From assembly GCF_037975445.1 (NCBI RefSeq), contig NZ_CP150254.1:4772001-4836000 (forward strand): 64,000 bases of DNA, read 5' to 3'. The position numbers and the translations under genes are program-made. The DNA is from Peribacillus sp. FSL P2-0133 (GTDB lineage: Bacteria > Bacillota > Bacilli > Bacillales > DSM-1321). Below the pieces are notes generated by a model that saw only the letters and a program-made list of their open reading frames with translations, ran no database searches and was not told where the DNA came from. Below, one piece after another: positions 8,172 through 16,700 of this stretch. Each line of letters starts with the position of its first letter. The stretch's first letter is position 1.

Positions 8172-8732
8172 TTAATCTAGAACTGGAGTGTGATCGATCC
8201 AATGAATGAATTGTTGTAAATAACGCTCAAGATAACGTTTTGTTTGTTCATCAGTAAGCACTTTCCGATCAGAATCAATCTTTTTATGTACTTGCGATAT
8301 CAGCATTTTTTGAAATGGAAGAACATGAACTTGCATGGCCTCCAGTATTTGCCTGATTTGCATTTGAGCAAATGCAGTGCCCATTCCCCCAGGAGTAGCT
8401 CCGATCAGGCCAACTGGTTTTTTGGTAAGAACAGCGGACTCCCGAGGTCTTGATGCCCAGTCCAATGCATTTTTTAATACGCCTGGTATTCCAGAATTGT
8501 ACTCTGGGCTCACGATAATGATCCCGTCAACGTCCTGAATGGCGGATTTAAATGACGTCACTGTTTCTGGAATGCCACTTATTTCCAAGTCTTCATTAAA
8601 CAACGGAAGATCATTAATTTCGATCCAGCGAAATTGATAAGAATCAACCATATCTGGCAATGATTGAGCAATGATTCGATTATAAGAATTTTCCCGTAAA
8701 CTGCCGCAAATAAGGCCGATGGTTCTGGTCAT
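8172..8732 (-). CDS. NADPH-dependent FMN reductase
   Basis: 186-residue flavodoxin-like reductase (FMN_red family; azoreductase/chromate-reductase type). The FMN phosphate loop GSLRENSYNR lies at residues 10-19, and the characteristic SPEYNSGIPGVLKNALDW lies near 75-92, with GGMGTAFAQMQIRQIL further on. GGAGGGAAG precedes the ATG. It probably reduces quinones, azo compounds or flavin with NADPH in the cytoplasm. It lies between the isochorismatase gene and the divergent ltrA-like gene with about 180 bp between it and the former, so it is probably a separate transcription unit. Confidence 0.9.
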   Translation of the reverse strand: MTRTIGLICGSLRENSYNRIIAQSLPDMVDSYQFRWIEINDLPLFNEDLEISGIPETVTSFKSAIQDVDGIIIVSPEYNSGIPGVLKNALDWASRPRESAVLTKKPVGLIGATPGGMGTAFAQMQIRQILEAMQVHVLPFQKMLISQVHKKIDSDRKVLTDEQTKRYLERYLQQFIHWIDHTPVLD

Positions 8733-8960
8733 CTACTTCCCTCCCTGTTTGAAATCATCTCCTATAGTACCATAATCTACCAATATCAAAAAAGTGACGT
8801 TATTCCTAATCACTAAATATGGAAAAACATAATAGCTGGGTAAAAAGAACTTCCTAAAATGGATCATGAATTCTAAATTGCATGCACCAAAGTCCCCCTT
8901 CCATTTTCTGAATATTTACAACATACTATAAACTATAAGGCGATTGGGAGGAGTGCGGAA

Positions 8961-10052
8961 ATGGATGAAAAGAAAGTTACATGGCTAGAGCTCTTTTATG
9001 ATTTGTTATTTGTGGCGGCCGTTGCGGGCGCCACTCATGTTTTACTGCATGTTGAAGATGGATATATCCATCCAGAATATTTATTAAAGTTCGTGTTGAT
9101 TTTTATTCCTATCTGGTGGGCTTGGGTAGGGCAAACCATATTTATTAACCGGTTTGGAAAGGATGTTTTTCATCAACGGCTATTTTTGATACTGCAAATG
9201 TTTTTTGTCCTCATTATGACATCAAGCTTATCTGTTGATTTTGATCCTTATTATCTTTCTTTTTTAATTGGTTATATTGGCTTAAGAGCCGTGACCGCCA
9301 TCCAATATCTTGTTGTACAGCGGATAGAAGAGGGAGTTCGAAAAAAGGCAGCACTCTTTTTGGGAAGGTATTTTTGGATTGGAATCGCCATTTCATTATT
9401 CTCCGTCCTTTTTGATTCCTGGCTTCGATATGCAGTGCTGTATTTGGGCATCCTAATCGATATCATTATCCCAATCCTTGGAAGAAAGTGCTTAGAAAAG
9501 GTTCCTACAAATACGGCCCACTTGTTGGAGCGCTTTGGTCTATTTACCATCATTCTCTTTGGGGAAGCTCTTGTAAGCACTCTTGCGGTCATTCAACCTA
9601 AACAAGGAAATTGGGATTCGATAGCCTTTTCCATCATTTCATTTGCCCTGATAATAGCCATGTGGTGGCAATATTTCGATAACATGGAGAAAAAAGTCGA
9701 CAAGTCTGTACAATCTTCCGGCCAAATCATCATTTACGGTCATCTGTTTATTTTAATGTCTATAAGCATGATTGCAGCAGCCATCAGATTATTGTTTTTA
9801 CATGAGGTCCATTATTCATTTATCCTATATTTTGTTTTCGGTTCTGTATTGCTCTATTTCATGTCGGCCACTTTTGTTTTCCATCAATATAGACATAAGC
9901 ACCAGCGGTTGCAAATATATCATTTAGGACTATTTTTAGGGATTTTAGCAGTCTTTTTTATTTTTAATTTGTTTGTCGTGGTACCGAATATTGTGATAAT
10001 AGGCGAATTAACACTGTTTTTTATCATCTTTGCTAAACTAACGACCACATAA
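8961..10052 (+). CDS. Low temperature requirement A (LtrA) family membrane protein
   Basis: 363-residue integral membrane protein of the LtrA family. The diagnostic N-terminus VTWLELFYDLLFVAAVAGATH (residues 6-26) and the later ERFGLFTIILFGEAL are both present, with about ten helices in all. The family name comes from a Listeria mutant unable to grow at low temperature; the biochemical role is unknown. GGGAGGAG lies upstream of the ATG. It is transcribed divergently from the FMN reductase and ends at a strong terminator. Confidence 0.9.
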   Translation: MDEKKVTWLELFYDLLFVAAVAGATHVLLHVEDGYIHPEYLLKFVLIFIPIWWAWVGQTIFINRFGKDVFHQRLFLILQMFFVLIMTSSLSVDFDPYYLSFLIGYIGLRAVTAIQYLVVQRIEEGVRKKAALFLGRYFWIGIAISLFSVLFDSWLRYAVLYLGILIDIIIPILGRKCLEKVPTNTAHLLERFGLFTIILFGEALVSTLAVIQPKQGNWDSIAFSIISFALIIAMWWQYFDNMEKKVDKSVQSSGQIIIYGHLFILMSISMIAAAIRLLFLHEVHYSFILYFVFGSVLLYFMSATFVFHQYRHKHQRLQIYHLGLFLGILAVFFIFNLFVVVPNIVIIGELTLFFIIFAKLTTT

Positions 10053-10063
10053 TAAAGGAATCA

Positions 10064-10099
10064 AAGAAACCAGTATCAATAGATAATACTGGTTTCTTT
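10064..10099 (+). terminator. Terminator after ltrA-like gene
   Basis: AAAGAAACCAGTAT pairs perfectly with ATACTGGTTTCTTT over 14 bases with an eight-base loop. The A-rich and T-rich ends make it usable in both directions. Confidence 0.88.
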
Positions 10100-10185
10100 A
10101 ATTCAAAGATGGAAGTTTTTGCATTTGACACCATATTGGTTTATTCATAAACTGATTGTGACGAAGAAAGAATGGGGTGACATTC

Positions 10186-10629
10186 ATGAAAGAAAACACA
10201 GCGAATCCCTCCTCATCTAATAATGAGGAACGACTAGGTTTAATGTTATGGTTCCGAATAACACGAATATATAACCAGAGTATCCGGGAGTCCAATCAAC
10301 ATTTAAAGAAATGGAATCTATCGGCAGCCCAATTCGATATCTTGGTCCAAGTGGGTTCCCATGAACGATTGTCTCAGCAAGAACTGGCAAACAAGCTTTT
10401 TGTGACAAAAGGCAATATCACTCAACTATTAAGGAAAATGGAAGAGTTGGGATTGATTAAACGGGAACAGGAATGGAAAACAAAATACCTTTCATTGACT
10501 GAGGAAGGAAAAGAATTTTTTCATGAAGTTGTTCCAAAACAAGAGCATTTTCAGGCTTCACAGTTTGCCAACTTGAATGAGATGGAAAAACAACAGCTTT
10601 TGGACTTACTTAGTAAAGTTCAAAAATGA
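10186..10629 (+). CDS. MarR-family transcriptional regulator
   Basis: 147-residue winged-helix repressor. The core runs AAQFDILVQVGSHERLSQQELANKLFVTKGNITQLLRKME (about residues 48-87), followed by the beta-wing with KREQEWKTKYLSLTEEG. A GTG nine bases upstream is in frame but forms part of the GGGGTGA ribosome binding site, so the ATG at 10186 is preferred. It converges with the MFS efflux gene on the other strand across a shared terminator. Its target is unknown; its own promoter region lies between it and the ltrA terminator. Confidence 0.9.
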   Translation: MKENTANPSSSNNEERLGLMLWFRITRIYNQSIRESNQHLKKWNLSAAQFDILVQVGSHERLSQQELANKLFVTKGNITQLLRKMEELGLIKREQEWKTKYLSLTEEGKEFFHEVVPKQEHFQASQFANLNEMEKQQLLDLLSKVQK

Positions 10630-10630
10630 A

Positions 10631-10667
10631 AACAGATCACCTGCTAGAATGGTGATCTGTTTTTTTT
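10631..10667 (+). terminator. Bidirectional terminator
   Basis: AACAGATCACC pairs with GGTGATCTGTT around a nine-base loop, with T-runs on both strands. It ends both the marR-like gene and the convergent MFS gene. Confidence 0.88.
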
Positions 10668-10674
10668 ATCTTTT

Positions 10675-12063
10675 TTACTTCGGCTTTTTCATGAACAATG
10701 AAAGCACCACATTCACGATGGCGAAAATCAAACTAATTTTAAATACAAGTGATGAACCTGAGGCAGCGGCTGCCGGTAAATCATTTGCCACATCAGTCAA
10801 GTAGCCATTTTGCTTCGCAGAGAATAGCGAAACCATGACCGCTATCCCAATTGCCCCTGATACTTGCTGTGATGTTTGCGTAATAGCGATGCCATCCGGA
10901 TAGAATTGTTTTGGCAATGCATTCAATGTATTCGTTTGTACTGAAGCGAGTACCATGCCAATGCCAAGCATCATCACGATATGCGTAACAACCATGATCC
11001 ATAGTGCTGTGTCTGTTCCATACATTGCATATAGCCCGTAGCCAATGACAACCAGAATCGTTCCTGGTGTAATTACGGCACGAGGTCCATATTTATCGAA
11101 CAGCTTGCCGATGATCGGAGCAAAAATGCAGTTTAATAGACTGCCTGGCAGCATGATCAGCCCAGTGGCGAACGCAGAAACCAATAACGCCATTTGCATA
11201 TACATAGGTAACACAACCAGCATCGATAACATGTTGAGGAATGTAATCATGTTCATCGCAAGACCTAGCACAAATAGTGGGTATTTGAATGCTTTTAAAT
11301 TTAACATCGGGTTTTCCATCTTCGTTTGACGGATTGCAAAGAGGATTAGGGCGATCAATCCAACAATGATCGTGCCAATTACCGTCATGCTCGTCCAACC
11401 ATGATCCCCGCCTACACTTACACCGTATACAACTCCACCAAAGCCAATCGTCGATAATACAACTGACAAGATATCGATTGATACTTGTCGAGTTTCATTG
11501 ACATTCGGAATATAGATATAGCCGAAGATAAGCGAGAATAACAAGAATGGAATCGTAAACCAGAATATCCAAGGCCATGATAACGTATCTAAAATCATTC
11601 CTGCCAATGTAGGACCGAATGCTGGACCCGCCAAGATGACTAAGCCCATCACACCCATTGCCCCGCCGCGTTTATTCGGTGGGAAAATCGTGAAAATGAC
11701 ATTTTGCGTCAATGGCAAAATGATCGCCAGTCCAGCTGCCTGAATGACACGCGCCGTCAATAACATGCTAAAAACCGGTGCTACTGCAGCGATGACCGTT
11801 CCGATGATCGAAAAAAATAAAGACGCCATGAACATTTGGCGTGTTGTGAATTTTTGCATTAAAATTCCTGTTACTGGCACTAATATACCAAGCGTTAAAA
11901 AGTAGCCTGTTGCAAGCCACTGTATCGTCGTCGCATCCACGCCAAAAATATGGCTCAATTCACCTAAGGCGATGTTCAATGCGGTTTCACTAAATAGCCC
12001 AACAAAGCCTGCTACCAAAAGAGCTCCCATTATCGGTCCTGTTTTAATATTTTTATTATCCAC
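10675..12063 (-). CDS. DHA2-family MFS multidrug efflux transporter
   Basis: 462 residues with 14 predicted helices, the topology of the EmrB/QacA (DHA2) branch of drug:proton antiporters. Motif A-like GILMQKFTTRQMF is near residue 65 and motif C-like GLVILAGPAFGPTLAG near 140. The start is GTG: AAGGAGTT lies eight bases upstream, and the upstream TetR gene stops only three bases before, so the two form an operon. TetR-linked DHA2 pumps usually export cationic or lipophilic drugs and are induced by them. The specific substrate is unknown. Confidence 0.9.
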   Translation of the reverse strand: MDNKNIKTGPIMGALLVAGFVGLFSETALNIALGELSHIFGVDATTIQWLATGYFLTLGILVPVTGILMQKFTTRQMFMASLFFSIIGTVIAAVAPVFSMLLTARVIQAAGLAIILPLTQNVIFTIFPPNKRGGAMGVMGLVILAGPAFGPTLAGMILDTLSWPWIFWFTIPFLLFSLIFGYIYIPNVNETRQVSIDILSVVLSTIGFGGVVYGVSVGGDHGWTSMTVIGTIIVGLIALILFAIRQTKMENPMLNLKAFKYPLFVLGLAMNMITFLNMLSMLVVLPMYMQMALLVSAFATGLIMLPGSLLNCIFAPIIGKLFDKYGPRAVITPGTILVVIGYGLYAMYGTDTALWIMVVTHIVMMLGIGMVLASVQTNTLNALPKQFYPDGIAITQTSQQVSGAIGIAVMVSLFSAKQNGYLTDVANDLPAAAASGSSLVFKISLIFAIVNVVLSLFMKKPK

Positions 12064-12066
12064 TTG

Positions 12067-12627
12067 TTAAAACTCCTTCAATATATTGGGTAACAATTGC
12101 GAAATTACTTTTAGCGGCTTTGCCGATGTTTCGGCCAAACAAAGCATCATTGCCCCTTCGATAGAGGCTGTCATCATCAATGCAATATTGGAAGCCAACT
12201 CTTTTGAAAATCCATCTTCCATAAGCTTATTAAAATAAATCCCTTGAATTTTCACATAAAGTTCGGCGCAAGCCTTTCGTACAGGATCACTTAATGTGGC
12301 CATTTCACTTACCATGCTGCTAAATGTGTAACCCGTAATCGTCCCTTCACTTTCTAAATTGACGATTAACTTTTCAATCATGTAATTTGTCGCTTCTAAC
12401 GTTGTCGGATACCGTTCAAAAATATCCACGATATCCGTCGTAATTACTTCATTCAAGGAATGAAGGCAAGCGATTAATAATTCCTCTTTTCCATTAGGAA
12501 AATGGTGATAAAGCGAACCTTTCGTAACATTACATACCTTTAAGATTTCGCTTAGTCCAACACCTTTATATCCTTTTTGCTGGAAAAGAATCGTTGCTTT
12601 TTCGATTATCAACGATTTTGTATCCAT
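12067..12627 (-). CDS. TetR/AcrR-family repressor
   Basis: 186 residues. The N-terminal HTH runs from KATILFQQKGYKGVGLSEIL to VTKGSLYHHFPNGKEELL (residues 9-48), the TetR signature. The C-terminal ligand-binding half resembles the LmrA/YxaF group (PVRKACAELYVKIQ). It is the first gene of the operon with the MFS pump. About 25 bases upstream, ATACCAACCGGTCTAT carries an ACCGGT palindromic core typical of operators for this repressor group, consistent with autoregulation. Confidence 0.9.
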   Translation of the reverse strand: MDTKSLIIEKATILFQQKGYKGVGLSEILKVCNVTKGSLYHHFPNGKEELLIACLHSLNEVITTDIVDIFERYPTTLEATNYMIEKLIVNLESEGTITGYTFSSMVSEMATLSDPVRKACAELYVKIQGIYFNKLMEDGFSKELASNIALMMTASIEGAMMLCLAETSAKPLKVISQLLPNILKEF

Positions 12628-12784
12628 TTCCGTAGCACACCCCCACTATACCAACCGGTCTATTTGTTACTATAACAAAAAAAATTCTTTGGATGTAAGT
12701 ACTTTTTTGCCTCTCTAAATAACGAATTCACAATTTAGACAAACTTTTTATAAACGGTATTTGATTTTTCTATTCTATTATCAG

Positions 12785-12846
12785 TTGACATTTTGTATAC
12801 ATATGTATACATTTAACACAAGAAAGAAGCGTATACATATGTATAC
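12785..12846 (+). promoter_or_regulatory. Sigma-A promoter with twin palindromic operators
   Basis: TTGACA (12785-12790), a 17-base spacer and TACATT (12808-12813) form a sigma-A promoter. The perfect 16-bp palindrome GTATACATATGTATAC occurs twice, at 12795-12810 (spacer and -10) and at 12831-12846 (between promoter and ribosome binding site). The copies are 36 bases apart in register. This is the layout of tight repression by a dimeric regulator with two sites. Confidence 0.8.
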
Positions 12847-12864
12847 ACGGAAAGAGGTTTTAAC

Positions 12865-13200
12865 ATGAGAAATGAAAAACTCAAAAAAGAAGGCCATCAC
12901 AAAGGAAAAGACCATGGTTCACACCATCGTGGCCCAAAAACATTTCGCCGCGGAAGGGCCATTGCTTTTTTAGAAATGATGAATGTTAAACGTTCAACCA
13001 TTAAGGAACAGTTAGATAAACCAGAGTTTCAATCCATTAATCAAATCTTAGTCGGTGAATTAAAAGCCATTGATATGTTAATCAACGAATTCATTCAATT
13101 ATTTGAAATACAAGAAAATGAATCAGCCGATAAGAAAAGTGAAGAAAAGGAAACTTCCAATAATGGTGAGAAAGGAATGGAAATGAATGAAACAAATTAA
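12865..13200 (+). CDS. His-rich small protein, first gene of methyltransferase operon
   Basis: 111 residues. The N-terminus is basic and histidine-rich (HHKGKDHGSHHRG, residues 10-22) and could bind metal. Then come the helical core FRRGRAIAFLEMMNVKRSTI and a second helical part (LVGELKAIDMLINEFIQLFE), and a charged Glu/Lys tail. The core resembles small regulatory proteins of Bacillus linked to PadR/MarR-type genes, but I cannot name the family with certainty. No classical HTH stands out, though RGRAIAFLEMMNVKRSTIKE could be one helix-turn-helix. It overlaps the O-methyltransferase gene by 14 bases, so the two are co-translated under the twin-palindrome promoter. It could be the repressor of its own operon (inference). 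Confidence 0.75.
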   Translation: MRNEKLKKEGHHKGKDHGSHHRGPKTFRRGRAIAFLEMMNVKRSTIKEQLDKPEFQSINQILVGELKAIDMLINEFIQLFEIQENESADKKSEEKETSNNGEKGMEMNETN

Positions 13201-13837
13201 CAGTTATATCGATTCAGTGTTTTATACCAAAGATGCCCTTTTGGAAGAAGTCATTACGTCCATACAAGAAAACGGAATGCCGTCCATATCGGTATCCCCC
13301 TCATCTGGGAAACTTCTTACAATGCTTATATCCATTTCAGGAGCTAAAAATGTTTTGGAAATAGGGGCACTTGGGGGCTACAGCGGGATTTGCCTTGCCA
13401 GGGGATTCGGCAACGAAGGAAAATTAACCTCCCTTGAATTAAAGGAGGAGTACGCAAAGTTAGCTTATGGCAATCTATCAAAAGCGGGCTTCGGCGATCA
13501 AGTATCATATATGACCGGAGCAGCTCTGCAAAGCCTTGAAAAACTCGTTCGTGATAACAAGAAATTTGATTTTTTCTTTATAGATGCAGACAAGGACAAT
13601 TATGAAAATTACCTGCAATATTGCATTAAGCTGGCAGAACCGGATGCTCTAATCGTCATGGATAACGTACTTGCGAGGGGCAGTGTCGCAGATCCGGATG
13701 CTGAACCTGAACGTCACACTGCATTCATGAAGGCATTCAATGAAACTGTGGCCAATCACCCTCAACTGGAATCCATGCTAATTCCAATCGGTGATGGGCT
13801 CACCATTTCAAAAGTAAGTGCTCAAATTCATGAGTAA
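13187..13837 (+). CDS. SAM-dependent O-methyltransferase (family 3)
   Basis: 216-residue class I methyltransferase of the caffeoyl-CoA/catechol O-methyltransferase-like family. SAM motif I is VLEIGALGGYSGICLA (near residues 58-73), then LTSLELKEEYA for the ribose-binding acidic residue. The metal-binding FFFIDADKDNYENY and LIVMDNVLARG follow. Such enzymes methylate vicinal hydroxyls of phenolics with Mg. The last six residues (SAQIHE) and the stop codon are encoded by the first unit of the 21-bp tandem array downstream. The C-terminus beyond ISKV may therefore have been rewritten by, or have given rise to, the array. Confidence 0.9.
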   Translation: MKQINSYIDSVFYTKDALLEEVITSIQENGMPSISVSPSSGKLLTMLISISGAKNVLEIGALGGYSGICLARGFGNEGKLTSLELKEEYAKLAYGNLSKAGFGDQVSYMTGAALQSLEKLVRDNKKFDFFFIDADKDNYENYLQYCIKLAEPDALIVMDNVLARGSVADPDAEPERHTAFMKAFNETVANHPQLESMLIPIGDGLTISKVSAQIHE

Positions 13838-14335
13838 TGTGCGAATTCACGAGTAAAATGCTCAATCTCACGAGTAAAGTGCTCAAACTCACGAGTAATG
13901 TGCGAATTCACGAGTAAATTGCTCAATCTCACGAGTAAAACAGCTAAATTCACGAGTAAAGCGCTCAATCTCTCGAGTAATGTGCGAATTCACGAGTAAA
14001 TTGCTCAATCTCACGAGTAATACAGCTAAATTCACGAGTAAAGCGCTCAATCTCACGAGTAAAACAGCTAAATTCACGAGTAATGTGTTCAATCTCTCGA
14101 GTAATGTGCGAATTCACGAGTAAAGCGCTCAATCTCACGAGTAAAACAGCTAAATTCACGAGTAAAGCGCTCAATCTCACGAGTAAAACAGCTAAATTCA
14201 CGAGTAATGTGCGAACTATCGCCCGATCTCACATGATTTCGCCTAGACTCACGTATATATCGATCAAACTCTTGAATTTATCGCTCAAACTTGCAAATTT
14301 ATCGCTCAAACGTTCGTATATATCGCCAAAATTTC
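13811..14335. repeat. Tandem array of 19-21 bp units
   Basis: About 19 clear units, each ending CACGAGTA (a few CTCGAGTA or CATGAGTA). There are three main types: AAGCGCTCAATCTCACGAGTA, AAACAGCTAAATTCACGAGTA (21 bp each) and ATGTGCGAATTCACGAGTA (19 bp). From about 14210 the units degenerate (TCGCTCAAACTTGCAAATTT) but keep the 21-bp spacing to about 14335. The first unit contains the stop codon of the methyltransferase gene. Reading frames through the array are artefacts of the period being divisible by three. Confidence 0.92.
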
Positions 14336-14400
14336 CTTTTCAGGAAGAAAAATAAAATGAATTTCTAGAATTCTGAATGAAAATGATTTTTATTATCAAT

Positions 14401-14437
14401 AATAAAAAGAAAGAAGGGTAACCAGTTGATGGTTACC
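14401..14437 (-). terminator. Terminator of DUF1540 gene
   Basis: GGTAACCA pairs with TGGTTACC around a five-base loop. On the minus strand it is followed by a T-rich stretch (CTTCTTTCTTTTT). Confidence 0.75.
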
Positions 14438-14446
14438 CCCGATGAT

Positions 14447-14602
14447 TTAAATTTCTGGATCAAATGTTTTGCAATCCGTTTCTTTGCTATTTGATGCTTG
14501 ATTCCCTTTATGGCTTACAACATAAATAGCATCAGCACTGCATTTGTTTCCAGAATCCCAATATTTACAATTATTTACTTCACATAGAACATCTTTTGCC
14601 AT
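14447..14602 (-). CDS. DUF1540 domain small protein
   Basis: 51 residues, with GGAGGTGTG seven bases before the ATG. Four cysteines at residues 7, 12, 21 and 44 follow the DUF1540 spacing (VLCEVNNCKYWDSGNKC, then DCKTF), suggesting a small metal-binding or disulphide-stabilised fold. Proteins of this family occur in Bacilli and Clostridia, often one to several per genome, with unknown function. The gene is monocistronic, with its own terminator at 14401-14437. Confidence 0.85.
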   Translation of the reverse strand: MAKDVLCEVNNCKYWDSGNKCSADAIYVVSHKGNQASNSKETDCKTFDPEI

Positions 14603-14728
14603 CTTATCACACCTCCTCATTTGCTATCATTAACAAAGTTGGGGTTATTGATACTTTCCTTTTTCAGGTTTTTGTGTCTAATTTTAAGGAAAACGGAATT
14701 AAGGGCATTTTTTAACATTCGCAGCGAA

Positions 14729-14761
14729 CAAAAATCCGGGCAGCTTCCGCCCGGATTTTTT
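14729..14761 (-). terminator. Terminator of cstA
   Basis: AAAAATCCGGGC pairs with GCCCGGATTTTT; on the minus strand it ends in a T-run, five bases after the cstA stop codon. Confidence 0.88.
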
Positions 14762-14765
14762 ATGC

Positions 14766-16559
14766 TCATGCTGATCTTTTCAGTAGTTCTGCTTGAGGGA
14801 TTTTCCAAAGCTCCCGCCATTTTTTCAAGGCGGCAACCAGGATGATTAAGCCCAGGATTAACATGGTGATCGATAATATTCCGTTCAAGATGCTGAATCC
14901 TGCAGAGTCCGGGTTCAGGTAAACGTTTCTGACCATCCAGTACCCTGCTACATTAACCGTTACATATAAGTAGGCAAGGGGTACGAGGCATGTCCACATA
15001 TACCAGCGTTTGTCTGCAATTTTCAATACGACGGTCGCACCGATGATGAGTCCAATCGAGGCCATGAGCTGGTTGGATACGCCAAAGAGTGCCCAGATCG
15101 AACTAATGTCCCCAGAGTAAAGCAGGTATCCCCATATAAAGCAGGCTAACGCGCTGGCGAAGATGTTACCCGGCAGCCAGTCTACCCTTTTTAATGGTTT
15201 ATAGAACTCCCCGAAGAAGTCCTGGATTAAGTAACGGGCAACACGTGTCCCTGAATCGATTGCGGTTAATATGAACACCGCCTCGAACATGATGACGAAT
15301 TGGAAGAAAAACGAAGCCAGTTTGTCAAAGAAGGGAATTTCAGTAAAAATATAGGTCATTCCGACAGCAAGGGTCACTGCACCGCCTGTCCGTCCTTCCA
15401 GGTTAATGCCGATTTCTTCACTAAGTTCGTTAAGGTGCACGGTTTCCATACCCAATGTTTGAAATACTTCAGGTGAAGAGTTAATCGCAAAATAATCCCC
15501 TGGCTGCAGCGAAACCGCAGCAATCAATGCCATGATGGCAACGACACATTCCACAAGCATCGCTCCGAAACCGACGGATTTGATATCACTCCAACGGTTT
15601 AACATTTTTGGAGTTGTGCCCGAGCCGACAAATGCATGGAATCCTGAAATCGCCCCACAGGCGATCGTTATTGAAATGAATGGCCAAACGGGTCCGGCTA
15701 CAATCGGGCCCCCGCCATTAATGAATTCGGTAAACGCAGGAAACTGGATTTCTGGATTCACCACGAAAACGCCGATAATCAATGCGGCAAAAACACCGAT
15801 TTTCATAAATGTACTCAAGTAATCACGAGGTGCCAGCAGCAGCCAAACAGGCAATGCGGCAGCGAAGAAAGCATAGATCGGCAAGATGATGGCAAGTGTG
15901 CTCGCCTCAAGTGTCAATAAGTCACCAAGTGCCGTTCCTTGAATGTTCGGACCAAGTAAAATAGCGGCCATGATAAGCGTAAACCCGACGATGGTCGCAC
16001 CTTTCAGATTGCCGGTTTTTTTATGGTAAAGCCCAACACCCATGGCGATGGGAATGGTAATCCCGACTGCAAACGTCCCCCATGGATTATTTTCCAAAGC
16101 ATGCAGAACGACCATTGAAAGTCCTGCCATCGTGATCGTAATGATAAAAAGCATCGCGAGTCCTGTACAGAAGCCTGCTACAGGTCCAAGTTCTTCTTTC
16201 GCAACTTCCGAAAGGGATTTGCCGTCTTTCCGCATCGACGCGAAAAGCACGACGGCATCATGGACGGCTCCCCCGATTACAGCCCCGATTAAAAGCCATA
16301 ATAAACTTGGCAAATAGCCGAATTGTGCAGCAAGGATCGGACCCACCAAAGGACCGGCCGCTGCAATGGCTGCAAAATGGTGGCCGAATGCCACCCATTT
16401 ATTTGTTGGAACATAATCTTTTCCATCTTCTAATTTATGGGCCGGAGTCGGCTTGGAATCATCGAGTTTTAATACTTTGAGTGCTATGAATGTCCCGTAT
16501 AAACGGTAGGCAATCATTAATATACAAATGGAGCCTATGACAATTGTAACCGCATTCAT
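14766..16559 (-). CDS. cstA: Carbon starvation protein A (CstA/BtsT family transporter)
   Basis: 597-residue membrane transporter of the CstA family, which imports pyruvate or peptides when carbon is short. The N-terminal helix, LEDGKDYVPTNKWVAFGHHF and AAAGPLVGPILAAQFGYLPS (about residues 45-85) and about 16 helices are typical. I place the start at MNAVTIV, where GGGGG precedes the ATG; longer in-frame extension lacks a site. The adjacent LytR/LytS-type system on the same strand mirrors the BtsSR-BtsT and LytST arrangements in which extracellular pyruvate induces the transporter. A cre-like element lies upstream (16607-16620), consistent with catabolite control. Confidence 0.92.
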   Translation of the reverse strand: MNAVTIVIGSICILMIAYRLYGTFIALKVLKLDDSKPTPAHKLEDGKDYVPTNKWVAFGHHFAAIAAAGPLVGPILAAQFGYLPSLLWLLIGAVIGGAVHDAVVLFASMRKDGKSLSEVAKEELGPVAGFCTGLAMLFIITITMAGLSMVVLHALENNPWGTFAVGITIPIAMGVGLYHKKTGNLKGATIVGFTLIMAAILLGPNIQGTALGDLLTLEASTLAIILPIYAFFAAALPVWLLLAPRDYLSTFMKIGVFAALIIGVFVVNPEIQFPAFTEFINGGGPIVAGPVWPFISITIACGAISGFHAFVGSGTTPKMLNRWSDIKSVGFGAMLVECVVAIMALIAAVSLQPGDYFAINSSPEVFQTLGMETVHLNELSEEIGINLEGRTGGAVTLAVGMTYIFTEIPFFDKLASFFFQFVIMFEAVFILTAIDSGTRVARYLIQDFFGEFYKPLKRVDWLPGNIFASALACFIWGYLLYSGDISSIWALFGVSNQLMASIGLIIGATVVLKIADKRWYMWTCLVPLAYLYVTVNVAGYWMVRNVYLNPDSAGFSILNGILSITMLILGLIILVAALKKWRELWKIPQAELLKRSA

Positions 16560-16606
16560 ATTTGAACCCCCTCTATTTCTTACATCGTAAAATGATGATA
16601 TCACAA

Positions 16607-16620
16607 TGAAAACGGCTTCA
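16607..16620. promoter_or_regulatory. cre-like element upstream of cstA
   Basis: TGAAAACGGCTTCA matches the CcpA site consensus TGWAANCGNTNWCA at all fixed positions but one (C where T is expected). It lies about 48 bases before the cstA start codon. Confidence 0.4.
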
Positions 16621-16700
16621 ATGGGTTTTCAAGTTATAATGCAGATATCGAGGGATGGACTGCATTATGAAGAAGGTAAAATGCAGAATTATGAAAATTT

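Noticed and set aside
13811..14335. CRISPR array
   Set aside because: Units are contiguous without unique spacers and the 21-bp period varies between repeat types; no cas genes nearby.
13889..14355. Open frames of 67-90 codons through the tandem array on both strands
   Set aside because: They arise because the unit length is divisible by three; low-complexity repeats of LLVNLAVLLVRLS type with no ribosome binding site.
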